From Microscilla marina ATCC 23134 (GTDB lineage: Bacteria > Bacteroidota > Bacteroidia > Cytophagales > Microscillaceae): a stretch of DNA of 64,000 nucleotides. Under the pieces are notes generated by a model. That model was not told where the DNA came from. It saw only the letters and a program-made list of their open reading frames with translations, and ran no database searches. The stretch spans positions 1 through 64,000 of the forward strand of contig NZ_AAWS01000019.1 of assembly GCF_000169175.1 (NCBI RefSeq). Direction: 5' to 3'. A program made the translations under genes and the position numbers. Positions 10,336 through 19,463 of the stretch are shown piece after piece (within the stretch, counting starts at the first letter, position 1; the number at the start of each line of letters is the position of its first letter).

Positions 10336-11355
10336 ATGCGTGAAACCACCTTTGTAAAGAAAAATATAGATAAATGGGAAAAGTTTGAGAACTTATTAAA
10401 GAAAAAACGTCCCAACCCCGATCAACTGGCCAATTTGTTTATCGAAATCACTGACGACTTGGCTTATGCCCGCACCAATTACCCCAGAGGCAAGACAACC
10501 GCCTATTTGAACAACCTTGCCGCCAAAGTTCACCAATCTATTTACCGTAATCGTCGCGAAGCTGGAAGCCGCATCATCAGCTTTTGGCTATATGAGTTGC
10601 CCCAACTATTTCGCAGCGTACACAAAGAGTTTTTCTATTCTTTTCTTATCTTTTTTATTGCTTGTTTGCTGGGGGCGCTTTCTACAGCCTATGACGATCA
10701 CTTTGCCCGTTTGATATTAGGGGATGGTTATGTAAACATGACATTGCGTAACATAGAAAACGGTGACCCTATGGCAGTGTATAAGGGGACTCATCAAAAC
10801 GATATGTTTTTTTCTATTACTATGAACAATATCAGGGTGGCTTTTAACACCTTTGCCTTGGGTTTACTTTTCTCGTTTGGCACTGGGTATTTTCTCATGG
10901 TAAATGGCTTTATGTTAGGAACTTTTCAGTTTTTTTTCTATCAAAAAGGGCTACTTTGGACATCAGTGTTAAGTATATGGATACATGGCACGCTCGAAAT
11001 CTCTGCAATTATTATTGCCGGAGCAGCTGGTTTTGCTTTAGGCAATAGCATTTTATTTCCGCGTACCTATTCACGAAGTGTATCTTTTAGACGAGGAGCG
11101 GTCAAAGGAACAAAAATTATTGTAGGTCTTGTACCAGTGTTTATCATTGCTGGTTTTCTCGAAAGTTTTGTCACCCGTCTTACTGACGCCCCCATTTTTC
11201 TGAAGCTACTCATTATTGGAGTGTCAGCTGCTTTTATTGTTTATTACTTCATTATTTATCCTATTAAACTAGACAAACAAGCGCAAATTAATCCAGTGAA
11301 CTATTTTGGTATGCAAGAGAAGGTAACAGAAGAAGAGAAAGAGAGCTTGGTATAA
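10336..11355 (+). CDS. Stage II sporulation protein M-like membrane protein
   Basis: The 339-residue protein has a soluble N-terminal part (1-95; KWEKFENLLKKKRPNPDQLA) and then about five membrane helices. It carries the SpoIIM/COG1300 signature, a long loop after helix 1 followed by NNIRVAFNTFALGLLFSFGTG and IHGTLEISAIIIAGAAG. In non-sporulating Bacteroidota this family does not serve sporulation; it co-occurs with RDD proteins and MoxR ATPases, and its role is unknown. It is divergent from the RDD gene, with a 112-base shared promoter region. The ATG at 10336 gives MRETTFVKKNID, the usual start of the family. Confidence 0.85.
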   Translation: MRETTFVKKNIDKWEKFENLLKKKRPNPDQLANLFIEITDDLAYARTNYPRGKTTAYLNNLAAKVHQSIYRNRREAGSRIISFWLYELPQLFRSVHKEFFYSFLIFFIACLLGALSTAYDDHFARLILGDGYVNMTLRNIENGDPMAVYKGTHQNDMFFSITMNNIRVAFNTFALGLLFSFGTGYFLMVNGFMLGTFQFFFYQKGLLWTSVLSIWIHGTLEISAIIIAGAAGFALGNSILFPRTYSRSVSFRRGAVKGTKIIVGLVPVFIIAGFLESFVTRLTDAPIFLKLLIIGVSAAFIVYYFIIYPIKLDKQAQINPVNYFGMQEKVTEEEKESLV

Positions 11356-11377
11356 GTAAAAGACCTGGGCAAAGCAT

Positions 11378-11405
11378 AAAAAACGATCAGCTAGTTAACT
11401 GATCG
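11378..11405 (-). terminator. Hairpin with T tract on the minus strand
   Basis: Inverted repeat CGATCAG / CTGATCG (11384-11390 and 11399-11405), preceded on the plus strand by six A, which gives a T tract on the minus strand. It lies between two convergent genes and would end minus-strand transcripts coming from menB about 230 bases away. It may also act on the plus strand as a weak hairpin. Confidence 0.5.
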
Positions 11406-11518
11406 CTTGAAGTTACTCTACCCAGCTTTTTTCAAGTACCGTCATCGCCTCAACTCGTGAAGGCACGAGCTGATCGAAACCTTCAAAAATAATGTTTCCA
11501 GACGCTGTGATGAGGTGA

Positions 11519-11573
11519 TTTAGCTTTGCTGAGCACCGACATTCATCGGTATCTAAGGATTCGTAAACTCGGT
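11519..11573. repeat. Short dispersed repeat (type B)
   Basis: A roughly 55-base segment with the core GAGCACCGACATTCATCGG then TATCTAAGGATTCG. It is closely similar to the 56-base insertion at 51141-51196; partial copies occur at 1597-1614 and 29701-29713. The core is imperfectly palindromic (ACCGA...TCGGT). It is intergenic, with no ORF. Confidence 0.65.
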
Positions 11574-11637
11574 TGTGGAGACACAAACCGAGGCGAAAAA
11601 AAATAGTAGGGTAGAGTAGTTTGAAGTACTTCCTTTT

Positions 11638-12477
11638 TTAAGGAAACTTTGGGAATTTATCAAAGTCGGGTTTTCTTTTCTCCAAAAAAGCATTGCGTCC
11701 TTCTTCTGCCTCTTCGGTTTGATAAGCCAAGCGGGTAGCTTCACCAGCAAACACTTGTTGTCCTACAAGCCCATCATCTATGAGGTTAAAAGAAAACTTA
11801 ATCATTTTGATTGCAGTGGGGCTTTTTTGCAAAATCTCTTGTGCCCATTGATACGCCTCGTTTTCTAACTCGTCATGAGGTACTACAGTATTCACCATTC
11901 CCATTTGGTAAGCTTCTTCGGCAGAGTAGCTTCTTCCTAGTAAAAAAATCTCACGAGCACGTTTTTGCCCAATCTGACGTGCCAGGTAAGCCGATCCATA
12001 CCCCCCATCAAAACTTGCTACGTCCAAATCGGTTTGCTTAAAGATAGCGTGCTCTTTGCTGGCAAGCGTCAGGTCACATACTACATGCAGGCTATGCCCA
12101 CCACCTACTGCCCAACCAGGGACTACCGCAATCACGATTTTGTTCATAAAACGGATCAATCGCTGTAAATCCAATACATTGAAGCGTGCAATGCCATCTA
12201 AGCCCTTATAACCTCTGGCACTTCGGGCATTTTGGTCACCCCCCGAACAAAAAGCATACTTTCCATCCTTAGGCGAAGGCCCTTCACCAGTCAGCAAAAT
12301 TACACCAATTTCGTTGCTCTCGTGTGCATCGGTAAATGCATCCAACATCTCGGCAATGGTTTTGGGACGGAACGCATTCCTTATTTCAGGACGGTTAAAT
12401 GCAATGCGCGCTACTCCATTGAGTTTTTTATAAGTAATATCTTCGTATTCTTTGACGGTTTTCCAATCTAAAGCCAT
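11638..12477 (-). CDS. menB: 1,4-dihydroxy-2-naphthoyl-CoA synthase
   Basis: MenB cyclises o-succinylbenzoyl-CoA to 1,4-dihydroxy-2-naphthoyl-CoA in menaquinone synthesis in the cytosol. The 279-residue protein is a crotonase-fold enzyme of normal MenB length. Visible landmarks are FNRPEIRNAFRPKTI near the N terminus, the oxyanion/substrate segment FCSGGDQNARSARGY, the family-specific VVPGWAVGGGHSLHVVCD, the SFDGGYGSAYLARQIGQ stretch and the C-terminal RNAFLEKRKPDF. It stands alone rather than in a men cluster. A menaquinone-dependent respiratory chain fits the nuoB gene found 9 kb away. Confidence 0.95.
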   Translation of the reverse strand: MALDWKTVKEYEDITYKKLNGVARIAFNRPEIRNAFRPKTIAEMLDAFTDAHESNEIGVILLTGEGPSPKDGKYAFCSGGDQNARSARGYKGLDGIARFNVLDLQRLIRFMNKIVIAVVPGWAVGGGHSLHVVCDLTLASKEHAIFKQTDLDVASFDGGYGSAYLARQIGQKRAREIFLLGRSYSAEEAYQMGMVNTVVPHDELENEAYQWAQEILQKSPTAIKMIKFSFNLIDDGLVGQQVFAGEATRLAYQTEEAEEGRNAFLEKRKPDFDKFPKFP

Positions 12478-12650
12478 ATTGTTTGCAGATAGTTTATTGA
12501 GTAATTTTACAAAAAAATAAAGGTAAAAAAGTTAGTGGTAAGCTAAAAAAATAGCCAAGCTTTAGTTATAGCTCACTATAAGGAAAATGATGGTTATTTG
12601 CCAGTAAATATTTTCTTTTTATCTTTTCAGAAATAACGACCAATCAAAAA

Positions 12651-13763
12651 ATGGAAGAATATTACCAAAGCATAGAAGATTTTATCTTGACGCAAATGCC
12701 GCATACCCCACAAGACATTTACAATAAAGTTCGCTTACACGGTTATATAGGACAACACAAAGCAGTACAGGCCATTAGCCTCATGGCTTGCCGCCATATT
12801 CGTCGTCTTAAGAACGTGTTTGTAGACAAAATACCTAAAGATGAATTGCCACCCAAAGACAACTATTTACTGGTAGGCCCTACCGGGTCAGGCAAAACCT
12901 ACTTAGTCGACATTGTTTTCAACAAAATTCTTCACTTACCCACTACTGTGATTGATATCACCTCTTACTCCGAAACAGGGTATATTGGGCAAGATGTGGT
13001 ATCTATACTTACTCGCCTGGTAAACGCAGCAGATGGTAACTACGACCTTGCCGCCTTGGGAGTAGTATGTTTGGATGAGTTTGATAAGTTGTCTACCAGT
13101 AAAAACAGTGCAGTATTTGCCGGGCAAGGCACTACTAAAGATGTCAGTGGTTTTGGTGTGCAAAAAGAGCTGTTAAAAATACTGGAAGGTGCCGAGGTAG
13201 ATGTTCCCGAAGAGTTGAGTCATTCGGCGTATGCTCCCCGCGACACTATGAGCACCGAATTTATCTCTTTTGTAGCGTTGGGTGCCTTCTCAGGCATTAC
13301 CAAAACCATTAATCATCATAACCAACAAATAGGCTTTGGCAGCAAAACCGAAACCGCTTATACCGATGCCATTGCCTATCAATTAAACGAAAATGACCTG
13401 AACAAAACCGTCTATTTTCAAGAGTATGGTATTATGCCAGAGCTTATTGGGCGTTTCTCACGCATTGTTCCCTTTCATCCTTTAGACAAAGCACACCTTC
13501 AGGATATTTTGGTAAAAAATACCCTCAAGCGCTATGAAAAAGAACTAGCCTTGGTAAAATCATCATTGAAAATAGACGATGATGTGCTTGAAAAGATCGT
13601 AGATCAAGCTATAGAAATGGAAACGGGAGCACGTGGGTTACGCACCTCCTTGTTTGGTTATATAGAAGATGCCTGTTTTGAATTGTATTCTCATCTGGAG
13701 CAGCAAAATACCAAAATTCATCTGTTTTTGGAAAAAGATAAAATCCAATGGGAGATTGTATAA
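12651..13763 (+). CDS. ClpX-like AAA+ unfoldase lacking the zinc-binding domain
   Basis: The 370-residue AAA+ ATPase aligns by eye with the body of ClpX. Walker A is GPTGSGKT (about 76-83), the pore loop ETGYIGQDVV (about 108-117), Walker B VVCLDEFDK (about 138-146), the arginine-finger region PELIGRF and sensor 2 ETGARGLRT. An IGF tripeptide (about 227-229) sits where ClpX contacts ClpP, which suggests it still docks on a ClpP peptidase. The N-terminal four-cysteine zinc-binding domain that selects ClpX substrates is replaced by an unrelated 30-residue helix. It is therefore probably a second ClpX paralogue with different substrates rather than the housekeeping ClpX. It is monocistronic; the minus-strand menB gene lies head-to-head upstream. 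Confidence 0.85.
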   Translation: MEEYYQSIEDFILTQMPHTPQDIYNKVRLHGYIGQHKAVQAISLMACRHIRRLKNVFVDKIPKDELPPKDNYLLVGPTGSGKTYLVDIVFNKILHLPTTVIDITSYSETGYIGQDVVSILTRLVNAADGNYDLAALGVVCLDEFDKLSTSKNSAVFAGQGTTKDVSGFGVQKELLKILEGAEVDVPEELSHSAYAPRDTMSTEFISFVALGAFSGITKTINHHNQQIGFGSKTETAYTDAIAYQLNENDLNKTVYFQEYGIMPELIGRFSRIVPFHPLDKAHLQDILVKNTLKRYEKELALVKSSLKIDDDVLEKIVDQAIEMETGARGLRTSLFGYIEDACFELYSHLEQQNTKIHLFLEKDKIQWEIV

Positions 13764-13804
13764 AAACGACTTGCTTTCAGGCAACCAAACAACTGACTGA
13801 TTGA

Positions 13805-14026
13805 TCACCTTTGTGTCTTTATCAAAGAAGCCTTAAGAAGCCTTTGGTGACTTTTAAGTTCCTTTTCGAGAAGTTTAATTTTGGCCTTGTAGTACAGGCT
13901 TGAGTCTGTTTTGGGGTGTGCCGATACCTTGGTATGACTAGTGGGTCTGTAAGACACCAATAAGAAAAAAGCGATCCCTCCGATGATCATAAATAATACT
14001 CGGAGGAGTTTCCTCTGTGATTCCAC
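13805..14026 (-). CDS. Small single-helix membrane protein (paralogue of the next gene)
   Basis: 73 residues from a GTG start: basic N terminus (ESQRKLLRV), one membrane helix (about 9-26), then a charged helical tail (KAKIKLLEKELKSHQRLLKASLIK) that could form a coiled coil. The N terminus matches that of the gene at 14118 (KSQRKFVNVLLTII), which also starts with GTG, so the two are diverged paralogues. Function unknown. The terminator at 14049-14083 lies between the two genes, so this one may need its own promoter or read-through. Confidence 0.6.
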   Translation of the reverse strand: MESQRKLLRVLFMIIGGIAFFLLVSYRPTSHTKVSAHPKTDSSLYYKAKIKLLEKELKSHQRLLKASLIKTQR

Positions 14027-14048
14027 GTTTGTAGGTGATTAAGTAAAT

Positions 14049-14083
14049 AAAAAAACCGCTTTTAAACGATGGTTTAAAAGCGG
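14049..14083 (-). terminator. Rho-independent terminator
   Basis: Twelve-base perfect stem CCGCTTTTAAAC (14056-14067) with GTTTAAAAGCGG (14072-14083), four-base loop, and a run of A before it on the plus strand, i.e. a T tract on the minus strand. It lies 35 bases after the stop of the 14118 gene. Confidence 0.9.
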
Positions 14084-14117
14084 AGCACAAAGTTAATGCT
14101 TTATTTTATAAATAGTG

Positions 14118-14498
14118 TTATTTATCTCTGCCACTTTCGGCTTTTTGAGTAGGTTTTTGCAATATTTCGGCCACCCTCTTTAAAGAGTCATGTTGATTTA
14201 ACAACTTTTCATAAGCGGCTTTAGTAGCTTTCAGCTTATTTTTTAAGTGATAAACCTGGGGTAAGTCGCCCTGCACGGGTTTACTTACCTTACGAGCAGC
14301 CACTGGCCTATGAACAGGTTTGTTGGCTTGAGATAACTTGGCCGTATGTTTTGCTTGAACAGCCTGCTTGGTTGGTACTTGTTTTTTTTGTGGTTCGGGA
14401 GTTTGTTGCTTTTTTACCAAGTATGATGTAAGCCCAAACAATCCGACAAAAGCAATAATAGTTAGTAAAACATTGACAAATTTGCGTTGTGATTTCAC
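14118..14498 (-). CDS. Small membrane-anchored basic protein with coiled-coil tail
   Basis: 126 residues from a GTG start that aligns with the GTG start of the paralogue at 14026. One membrane helix (about 8-26) is followed by a Lys/Gln/Pro/Ala-rich linker (KKQQTPEPQKKQVPTKQAV) and a helical C terminus (KLKATKAAYEKLLNQHDSL). It most likely has its bulk in the periplasm with a short cytoplasmic N terminus. Function unknown. It lies downstream of the secreted LRR gene with a 54-base gap and may share its transcript. Confidence 0.65.
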   Translation of the reverse strand: MKSQRKFVNVLLTIIAFVGLFGLTSYLVKKQQTPEPQKKQVPTKQAVQAKHTAKLSQANKPVHRPVAARKVSKPVQGDLPQVYHLKNKLKATKAAYEKLLNQHDSLKRVAEILQKPTQKAESGRDK

Positions 14499-14552
14499 AG
14501 GATTTAATAGTTTTTTTGAACAATTACTGTGCTCATAAAAGGCATTGCCATA

Positions 14553-15716
14553 CTAATAAATAATGGTAGTAGTAACTGGCAACACACTTCGAAGTTTATT
14601 CTTCTCAGCGGAAGATAATCGGTTATTCGCGACGTTCAAAAGCTTTAATTTTTTGAGTTGACCAATGTTAGCAGGTATGGTAGATATTTGATTAAAGCTT
14701 AAGTTAAGTTCCTCAAGATTAGATAATTGGCTAATCTCTACAGGAAAATTGGTTAGTTTATTTTTGCTTAAATTGAGTTTCTTCATCTTTTTCCAGGCAG
14801 CAATGCCAGTTGGCAATCTACTAAGGGCATTTTGCTGCAAATTCAACTCCTCTAACTGTTGAAGGCGGGTAATACCCGAAGGTATTTGAGAAAACTTATT
14901 TTTTCGCAAGTTGAGAGAGGTCAGCTGGTTAAGCGAAAAAATATGTGAAGGAAAAACCTTGAATCGGTTTTGACGAAGGTTGAGCTTTTTTAGGTTAGCC
15001 AACTGAGTAAAAGACATAGGCAAAGTAGTGATGCGGTTTGCCTGAAGGTTTAGTTCCTGAAGCTGGGTCAGTTGACCAAACGATTTGGGCAAATTTGTAA
15101 TGCCATTGGCGGTAAGATCAAGAGTTTGGAGTTGAGTAAGTGCTCCAATTTTATTTGATATTTTTGACAAACGGTTAAACTTGATATTTAATGAGCGAAG
15201 CCCACTCATATTTGCCATTACATCAGGAATGTCTTCCAGTAAATTATATTCAAGATTTAGCCTCCTCAAATACTTCATCTTTGCCATTTCAGTGGGCAAA
15301 GATGTCAGTTTATTGTTTTTCAGATTAAGTACTTGTAGATAGTCCAACGAATCGGCAATTACTGGTGGTAGTGAATCGAGCTCACTATAAACCATTTCCA
15401 GTACCTGTAGATTACGCAATTTGAGGATGTCTTTGGGAAAATAAGTAAACTTCTTGAGTGGAAAATCAAGCACAAAAACACTGTCTACATTTTTGAGTGC
15501 TTCTTTCAAGGAATGATAAGCCATTTGATCAGATAAATCTTTAGGCTTAAGCAAAATTCGCTTTCTTTTTTTAGTAGAGTCTTTAGTTACAGGAGTAACA
15601 GTAGTGGTAGTATTTTCTGTTTTATCTTTATCACGGTTACGTTTGCGACGTTGAGCATTAACAGTGTCTACCAAAAGTCCTGAAAGCAGGCATAAAATGA
15701 GTATTTTTCTCATCAT
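14553..15716 (-). CDS. Secreted leucine-rich-repeat protein
   Basis: 387 residues with a signal peptide (1-21, ending VNAQ), then a basic Thr-rich linker (about 22-55). From about residue 80 to the end there are about 12 LRR units of the bacterial 23-residue type (LxxLxxLNLxxNxLxxLPxxI). The last unit is capped by NRLSSAEKNKLRSVLPVTTTIIY; the 38762 LRR protein ends similarly (KEKEKVNNLLPNTQIKF), indicating the same subfamily. It is a probable protein-binding protein of the periplasm or cell surface. No T9SS sorting tail is present. Confidence 0.85.
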   Translation of the reverse strand: MMRKILILCLLSGLLVDTVNAQRRKRNRDKDKTENTTTTVTPVTKDSTKKRKRILLKPKDLSDQMAYHSLKEALKNVDSVFVLDFPLKKFTYFPKDILKLRNLQVLEMVYSELDSLPPVIADSLDYLQVLNLKNNKLTSLPTEMAKMKYLRRLNLEYNLLEDIPDVMANMSGLRSLNIKFNRLSKISNKIGALTQLQTLDLTANGITNLPKSFGQLTQLQELNLQANRITTLPMSFTQLANLKKLNLRQNRFKVFPSHIFSLNQLTSLNLRKNKFSQIPSGITRLQQLEELNLQQNALSRLPTGIAAWKKMKKLNLSKNKLTNFPVEISQLSNLEELNLSFNQISTIPANIGQLKKLKLLNVANNRLSSAEKNKLRSVLPVTTTIIY

Positions 15717-15971
15717 AATTAATAGATATTATAAGCTTTAGAGCTTGTATAAGTTTCACCTTCAGAATCAAAAATTACTTTCAAACCAGTTGATGAAATT
15801 TAAACAAGCACTTGGGTGCCTTCAAAAACTACTTTTGCTACAAAAAGGTTGCTTAATCATTTCTTTTTTTCACTCTTTTTGTCATTGCTCAAGAAGCAAT
15901 TAACTAAAAACAAGTGATTGATGGCTGGCACCCTGCAAGGTTATACACTAAATAACGCAATTATAACGCAA

Positions 15972-17009
15972 TTAGTCAAATAAACCGGGCGATTTATTGG
16001 GCAGAGTTTTACCCAAATGTTGGTAGGCTTCTTCAGTAGCCTCTCTTCCTCTGGGAGTTCTTTTAATAAACCCTTGCATGATTAAAAATGGCTCGTACAC
16101 TTCTTCTATGGTCTCTGCCTCTTCGCCACAGGCAGTAGCAATGGTAGACAAACCCACTGGACCACCCCTAAACTTGTCTATAATGGTAGTCAAAATTCGA
16201 TTATCCATTTCGTCCAGTCCTTTTTGATCTACCTCTAAAGCATCCAACGCCATTTTGGCTATTTCTAGAGTAATAGTGCCATCACCCTTTACTTGAGCAA
16301 AATCACGGGTACGACGCAACAGGTTATTGGCAATACGTGGAGTACCCCGGCTACGAAAAGCAATCTCATAAGAAGCATCATGCTCAATAGGGGTGCCCAA
16401 TATAGCACAAGAACGACGCACAATAGTAGATAGTAAGTCGGCATCATAGTACTCAAGGCGTGCCTTGATACCAAAACGAGCCCTTAGCGGAGAAGTAAGC
16501 AAACCTGCTCTGGTAGTAGCGCCAATCAGTGTAAAAGGATTTAACGCAATTTGTATAGTACGGGCACTTGGTCCTGAATCGAGCATAATATCAATCTTGT
16601 AGTCTTCCATTGCCGAGTACAAGTATTCTTCCACTATAGGGTTCAAGCGGTGAATTTCATCAATAAACAACACATCATTCGTTTCCAGATTGGTCAATAG
16701 CCCCGCTAGGTCACTGGGTTTGTCTAGTACAGGGCCAGAGGTGATTTTGATTTCAGTGCCTAATTCATTGGCAATAATGTTTGACAAAGTAGTTTTACCC
16801 AAACCGGGAGGGCCGTGGAGCAATACATGGTCTAAGGCTTCTTCACGTTGTTTGGCAGCTTGTACAAAAATCTTCAGGTTAGTTACAATTTTACCCTGCC
16901 CCGAAAAGTCATCAAAGTTGAGAGGACGCAAGGCTTTTTCAATCGCCTGATCACCCTCACTTAGTTGGTCTTTATCAGCCTGTATATGCTCGTTTCTTAG
17001 GTTCTCCAT
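15972..17009 (-). CDS. ruvB: Holliday junction branch-migration ATPase RuvB
   Basis: RuvB is the hexameric motor that drives branch migration of Holliday junctions with RuvA. The 345-residue protein has normal family length. It shows [12 protein letters not shown] at the N terminus, Walker [10 protein letters not shown], Walker [10 protein letters not shown], the RuvB signature [18 protein letters not shown] with the arginine finger, and the C-terminal winged-helix with [10 protein letters not shown] and [11 protein letters not shown]. It is not adjacent to ruvA or ruvC, as usual in Bacteroidota. The start ATG at 17009 is 122 bases from the divergent gene at 17132. Confidence 0.97.
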   Translation of the reverse strand: MENLRNEHIQADKDQLSEGDQAIEKALRPLNFDDFSGQGKIVTNLKIFVQAAKQREEALDHVLLHGPPGLGKTTLSNIIANELGTEIKITSGPVLDKPSDLAGLLTNLETNDVLFIDEIHRLNPIVEEYLYSAMEDYKIDIMLDSGPSARTIQIALNPFTLIGATTRAGLLTSPLRARFGIKARLEYYDADLLSTIVRRSCAILGTPIEHDASYEIAFRSRGTPRIANNLLRRTRDFAQVKGDGTITLEIAKMALDALEVDQKGLDEMDNRILTTIIDKFRGGPVGLSTIATACGEEAETIEEVYEPFLIMQGFIKRTPRGREATEEAYQHLGKTLPNKSPGLFD

Positions 17010-17131
17010 AATACAAATATACTAACGTGAGCAACACACAGGCAAACACTTGCTCATATTTTTGGCAAAAAGCCAATGAGAACTTTCTAATAGCATTTGC
17101 CTTCAGTAAATATGTTTTGTAATTTTCGGGT

Positions 17132-17620
17132 ATGATTGCAGAAGTATTGGAACAAGACAGCCAGAGATTAGTTTTACACGTCAAAGGCAGGCGCAAAAAC
17201 TTGAGTTTTGTTCTCAAGATAGGTGTAGCCATTATGGTTGTATTACTTATACTACTTAAGCTTATTGGTATCAATTGGTGGCTGGCAATATTGATGGCTT
17301 TAGGCGGTGCTGTGCCTTTTGTGATTGTGCTTACTACTTTGTTTTTGAGGGTTTTCAAACCTTCCCGTTATTTTGTGTTTGACAAAGCCTGGAACTTGTT
17401 CCAGTATATGAGGTTTGCTCTGGACGAAAAAGGAGAGAAAATAATGGAGACTTCTTTGTCTTCTTTGAATAAAATAGAGGGGGTATATGACAAAAAAACA
17501 GCCCAGGAGGTATTGTTACTTGCGTTTGACACTGACGATCCAATTATCTTATGTGAAGCCCCTGAAAGAGGTAGTACACTTGCTGACAAAGAGCATATTC
17601 TCTTGTTTTTGAAAGGTTAA
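17132..17620 (+). CDS. Two-helix membrane protein of unknown function
   Basis: 162 residues. A short soluble N terminus (1-25) precedes two adjacent membrane helices (about 27-45 and 48-72). The remainder is a soluble domain (FKPSRYFVFDKAWNLFQYM, ALDEKGEKIMETSLSSL, EVLLLAFDTDDPIILC), beta-strand rich and plausibly cytoplasmic, in the manner of small PH-like membrane-linked domains. I do not recognise a family. It is divergent from ruvB and followed by another hypothetical gene in the same direction. Confidence 0.7.
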   Translation: MIAEVLEQDSQRLVLHVKGRRKNLSFVLKIGVAIMVVLLILLKLIGINWWLAILMALGGAVPFVIVLTTLFLRVFKPSRYFVFDKAWNLFQYMRFALDEKGEKIMETSLSSLNKIEGVYDKKTAQEVLLLAFDTDDPIILCEAPERGSTLADKEHILLFLKG

Positions 17621-17793
17621 CGCCTCCTTGGGAAATGTATAAATAAACCTGAGTAAAATTGAAAAAAGTTAAAATAAATCTTTTATTTGTACAGGGAGCT
17701 ATGTAAATTCTCTTTCCAACCTTTGCTGGTTATTGATCACACAAAATCAATGACCAAAGCCTTTTCGTCAACTAATATTTCAACAAAAAGCCC

Positions 17794-18489
17794 ATGGGAC
17801 ATCGAACCAACTATATTTTGATAGAAAATAAAGAACATGACATTTACTATGCACACTGGGACGCCAACATCATAGGGCGCAAGCTTTTTTATGGACCAGA
17901 CTCACTCGTACAATACATTAGACCCTTAAGTGTATCTGAAAAGCTGCTGGATACTGTTTGGGGCGAGGGAGCCGCATTGGTAGATATGGACCAGCAAAAA
18001 CTGTTGTTCTGGGGCGACGAATTTTTATGGCATACTCCAGCATTGGTCACTTGTTTTGTACAAATGCTGCGAGAGACTACCTGGAAAGGCTGGCAGGTAG
18101 AATGGGCAAGTGAAGGACAAGTAACTATAGCCAAATACCTTGGGGTAGATACCCAAACAGTGCTCAATACTGAAGAAGAGGAAGATGATGATGAAGGGGA
18201 GGAGGTAGAAGCAAAAGAAGCTACCACATACACTGTAGCCGAGCTTGCCAATTTACTTGATCAAATGCTTCAAAATCATTTACAAAATCTTGACTATGAC
18301 CCTACTGCAACCATTCGGAGTTTTATCAAAGACCACCATAAAAAAGGAAAAGAGGTGACAGTGAACCCTCACGCACTGGAGTACAACAATATAGAGGATC
18401 GCCACAGAGAACAAGTCATCCAGCAACTATCGACTTGGATCGCTGATTTGAGAGAAGGTAAGGTATCCCTTCCCCCAAATAAAGCCTAA
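17794..18489 (+). CDS. Hypothetical protein with acidic linker
   Basis: 231 residues without signal peptide or membrane helix. The N-terminal half (GHRTNYILIENKEHDIYYAH, LLFWGDEFLW, WKGWQVEWASEGQVTIAKYL) is Trp-rich and looks like a compact alpha/beta domain. A strongly acidic stretch (about 128-143, mainly Glu and Asp) separates it from a helical C-terminal half (TVAELANLLDQMLQNHL, EQVIQQLSTWIADL). Cytosolic by appearance; family and function are not recognised. The stop lies four bases before the stop of the convergent gene at 18494, with no hairpin between them. Confidence 0.7.
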   Translation: MGHRTNYILIENKEHDIYYAHWDANIIGRKLFYGPDSLVQYIRPLSVSEKLLDTVWGEGAALVDMDQQKLLFWGDEFLWHTPALVTCFVQMLRETTWKGWQVEWASEGQVTIAKYLGVDTQTVLNTEEEEDDDEGEEVEAKEATTYTVAELANLLDQMLQNHLQNLDYDPTATIRSFIKDHHKKGKEVTVNPHALEYNNIEDRHREQVIQQLSTWIADLREGKVSLPPNKA

Positions 18490-18493
18490 TAGG

Positions 18494-19084
18494 TTAAGAT
18501 ATTTGCAAATAGATCACAGTTGCCAGTATAATTCGCCGTAAAATATCGTTAGGAGGAACCACATCCTTTATTTCAATAAACATACGACTATTACTTGTAC
18601 CTGACAGTAAGTTAGTCCACGAAAACTCACCACCTGCCTTTCTCGATAGTTCCGCCATCAATTGATTGTCCATGGTGAAAAACTGAGTTTTTCCAGTAAA
18701 TGAAGGTTTAATGATAAACAATGGGTTGCGTTCAGTATCCCACACCTCAAACGGTTTACTGAAAAACAGCAAGTCACGTGGAAATTGTGCAATGATGTCC
18801 CCTTGAGGGTTTAATACATCTATAAAAGAGACTTTTCCAAACTTAGCCTCTTTTTGCAAAGTAAATACCAGCTCCCCTATGGGATTATATGCTTTAAATG
18901 CAAAAGGAATGATTCCACCCAGCATGGTCATACGCAATACCCCAGTGACCAAATCAGATTTCTCTTCTATCTCAATAATAGGTGCTTTGGTCTCGTAGTC
19001 AAAAATACTATATTGACGCAACATTCCGCGTGATACACTAATTCCTTCAAGTACATATTTGTTTCGGTTAAATATAGAAAGCAT
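18494..19084 (-). CDS. LURP-one/tubby-like (scramblase-related) protein
   Basis: 196 residues, mainly beta-strand, with the alternating pattern of the LURP-one/phospholipid-scramblase-like fold: NKYVLEGISVSRGMLRQYSIFD, a bulky hydrophobic loop (VTGVLRMTMLGGIIPFAF), repeated strands such as ELVFTLQKEAKFGKVSF and NPLFIIKPSFTGKTQFF, and a terminal hydrophobic helix (IILATVIYLQIS). In this superfamily the closing hydrophobic helix packs inside the barrel. Some members bind lipid; bacterial ones have no firm function. Family assignment is by pattern and is moderately sure. Confidence 0.6.
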   Translation of the reverse strand: MLSIFNRNKYVLEGISVSRGMLRQYSIFDYETKAPIIEIEEKSDLVTGVLRMTMLGGIIPFAFKAYNPIGELVFTLQKEAKFGKVSFIDVLNPQGDIIAQFPRDLLFFSKPFEVWDTERNPLFIIKPSFTGKTQFFTMDNQLMAELSRKAGGEFSWTNLLSGTSNSRMFIEIKDVVPPNDILRRIILATVIYLQIS

Positions 19085-19463
19085 ATAGTTTGAGGTTATT
19101 TGGTTATAAGTGTTTAGTTGTATATGTAATTAGTTTAGGTATTTAGTCAGGTGCCATACTATAATGTAACTGCCTTATTATAAATGACCTAAGTATACTT
19201 GTAGTTTATTGCTCATTCTAATATTGAAAAGCGTAATTTTAATTACGAAATGCCTGCTGGAAGGTTGGCAATAGTAAATAGATGAAATTTATTCAATATT
19301 GCTAATTCCATTGCCGAATAGTGTATCTTTGGACACACAACGCATACAAGAATACGGTTAGACGCATAAAAATATATTGGGGCAATCACTCTCCGCGCGA
19401 TTATTGCAGCTAACCAACACTCTATGTCATTCTTAAAACATAAAAGACTTACTTTGTGATACT
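19085..19463. other. Intergenic region with a probable promoter
   Basis: A TATCTTTG core (19324-19331) with TTG 22 bases upstream (19299-19301) matches the Bacteroidota housekeeping promoter and would give a leader of about 125 bases for the gene at 19464. Nothing else is identified in this AT-rich spacer. Confidence 0.45.
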
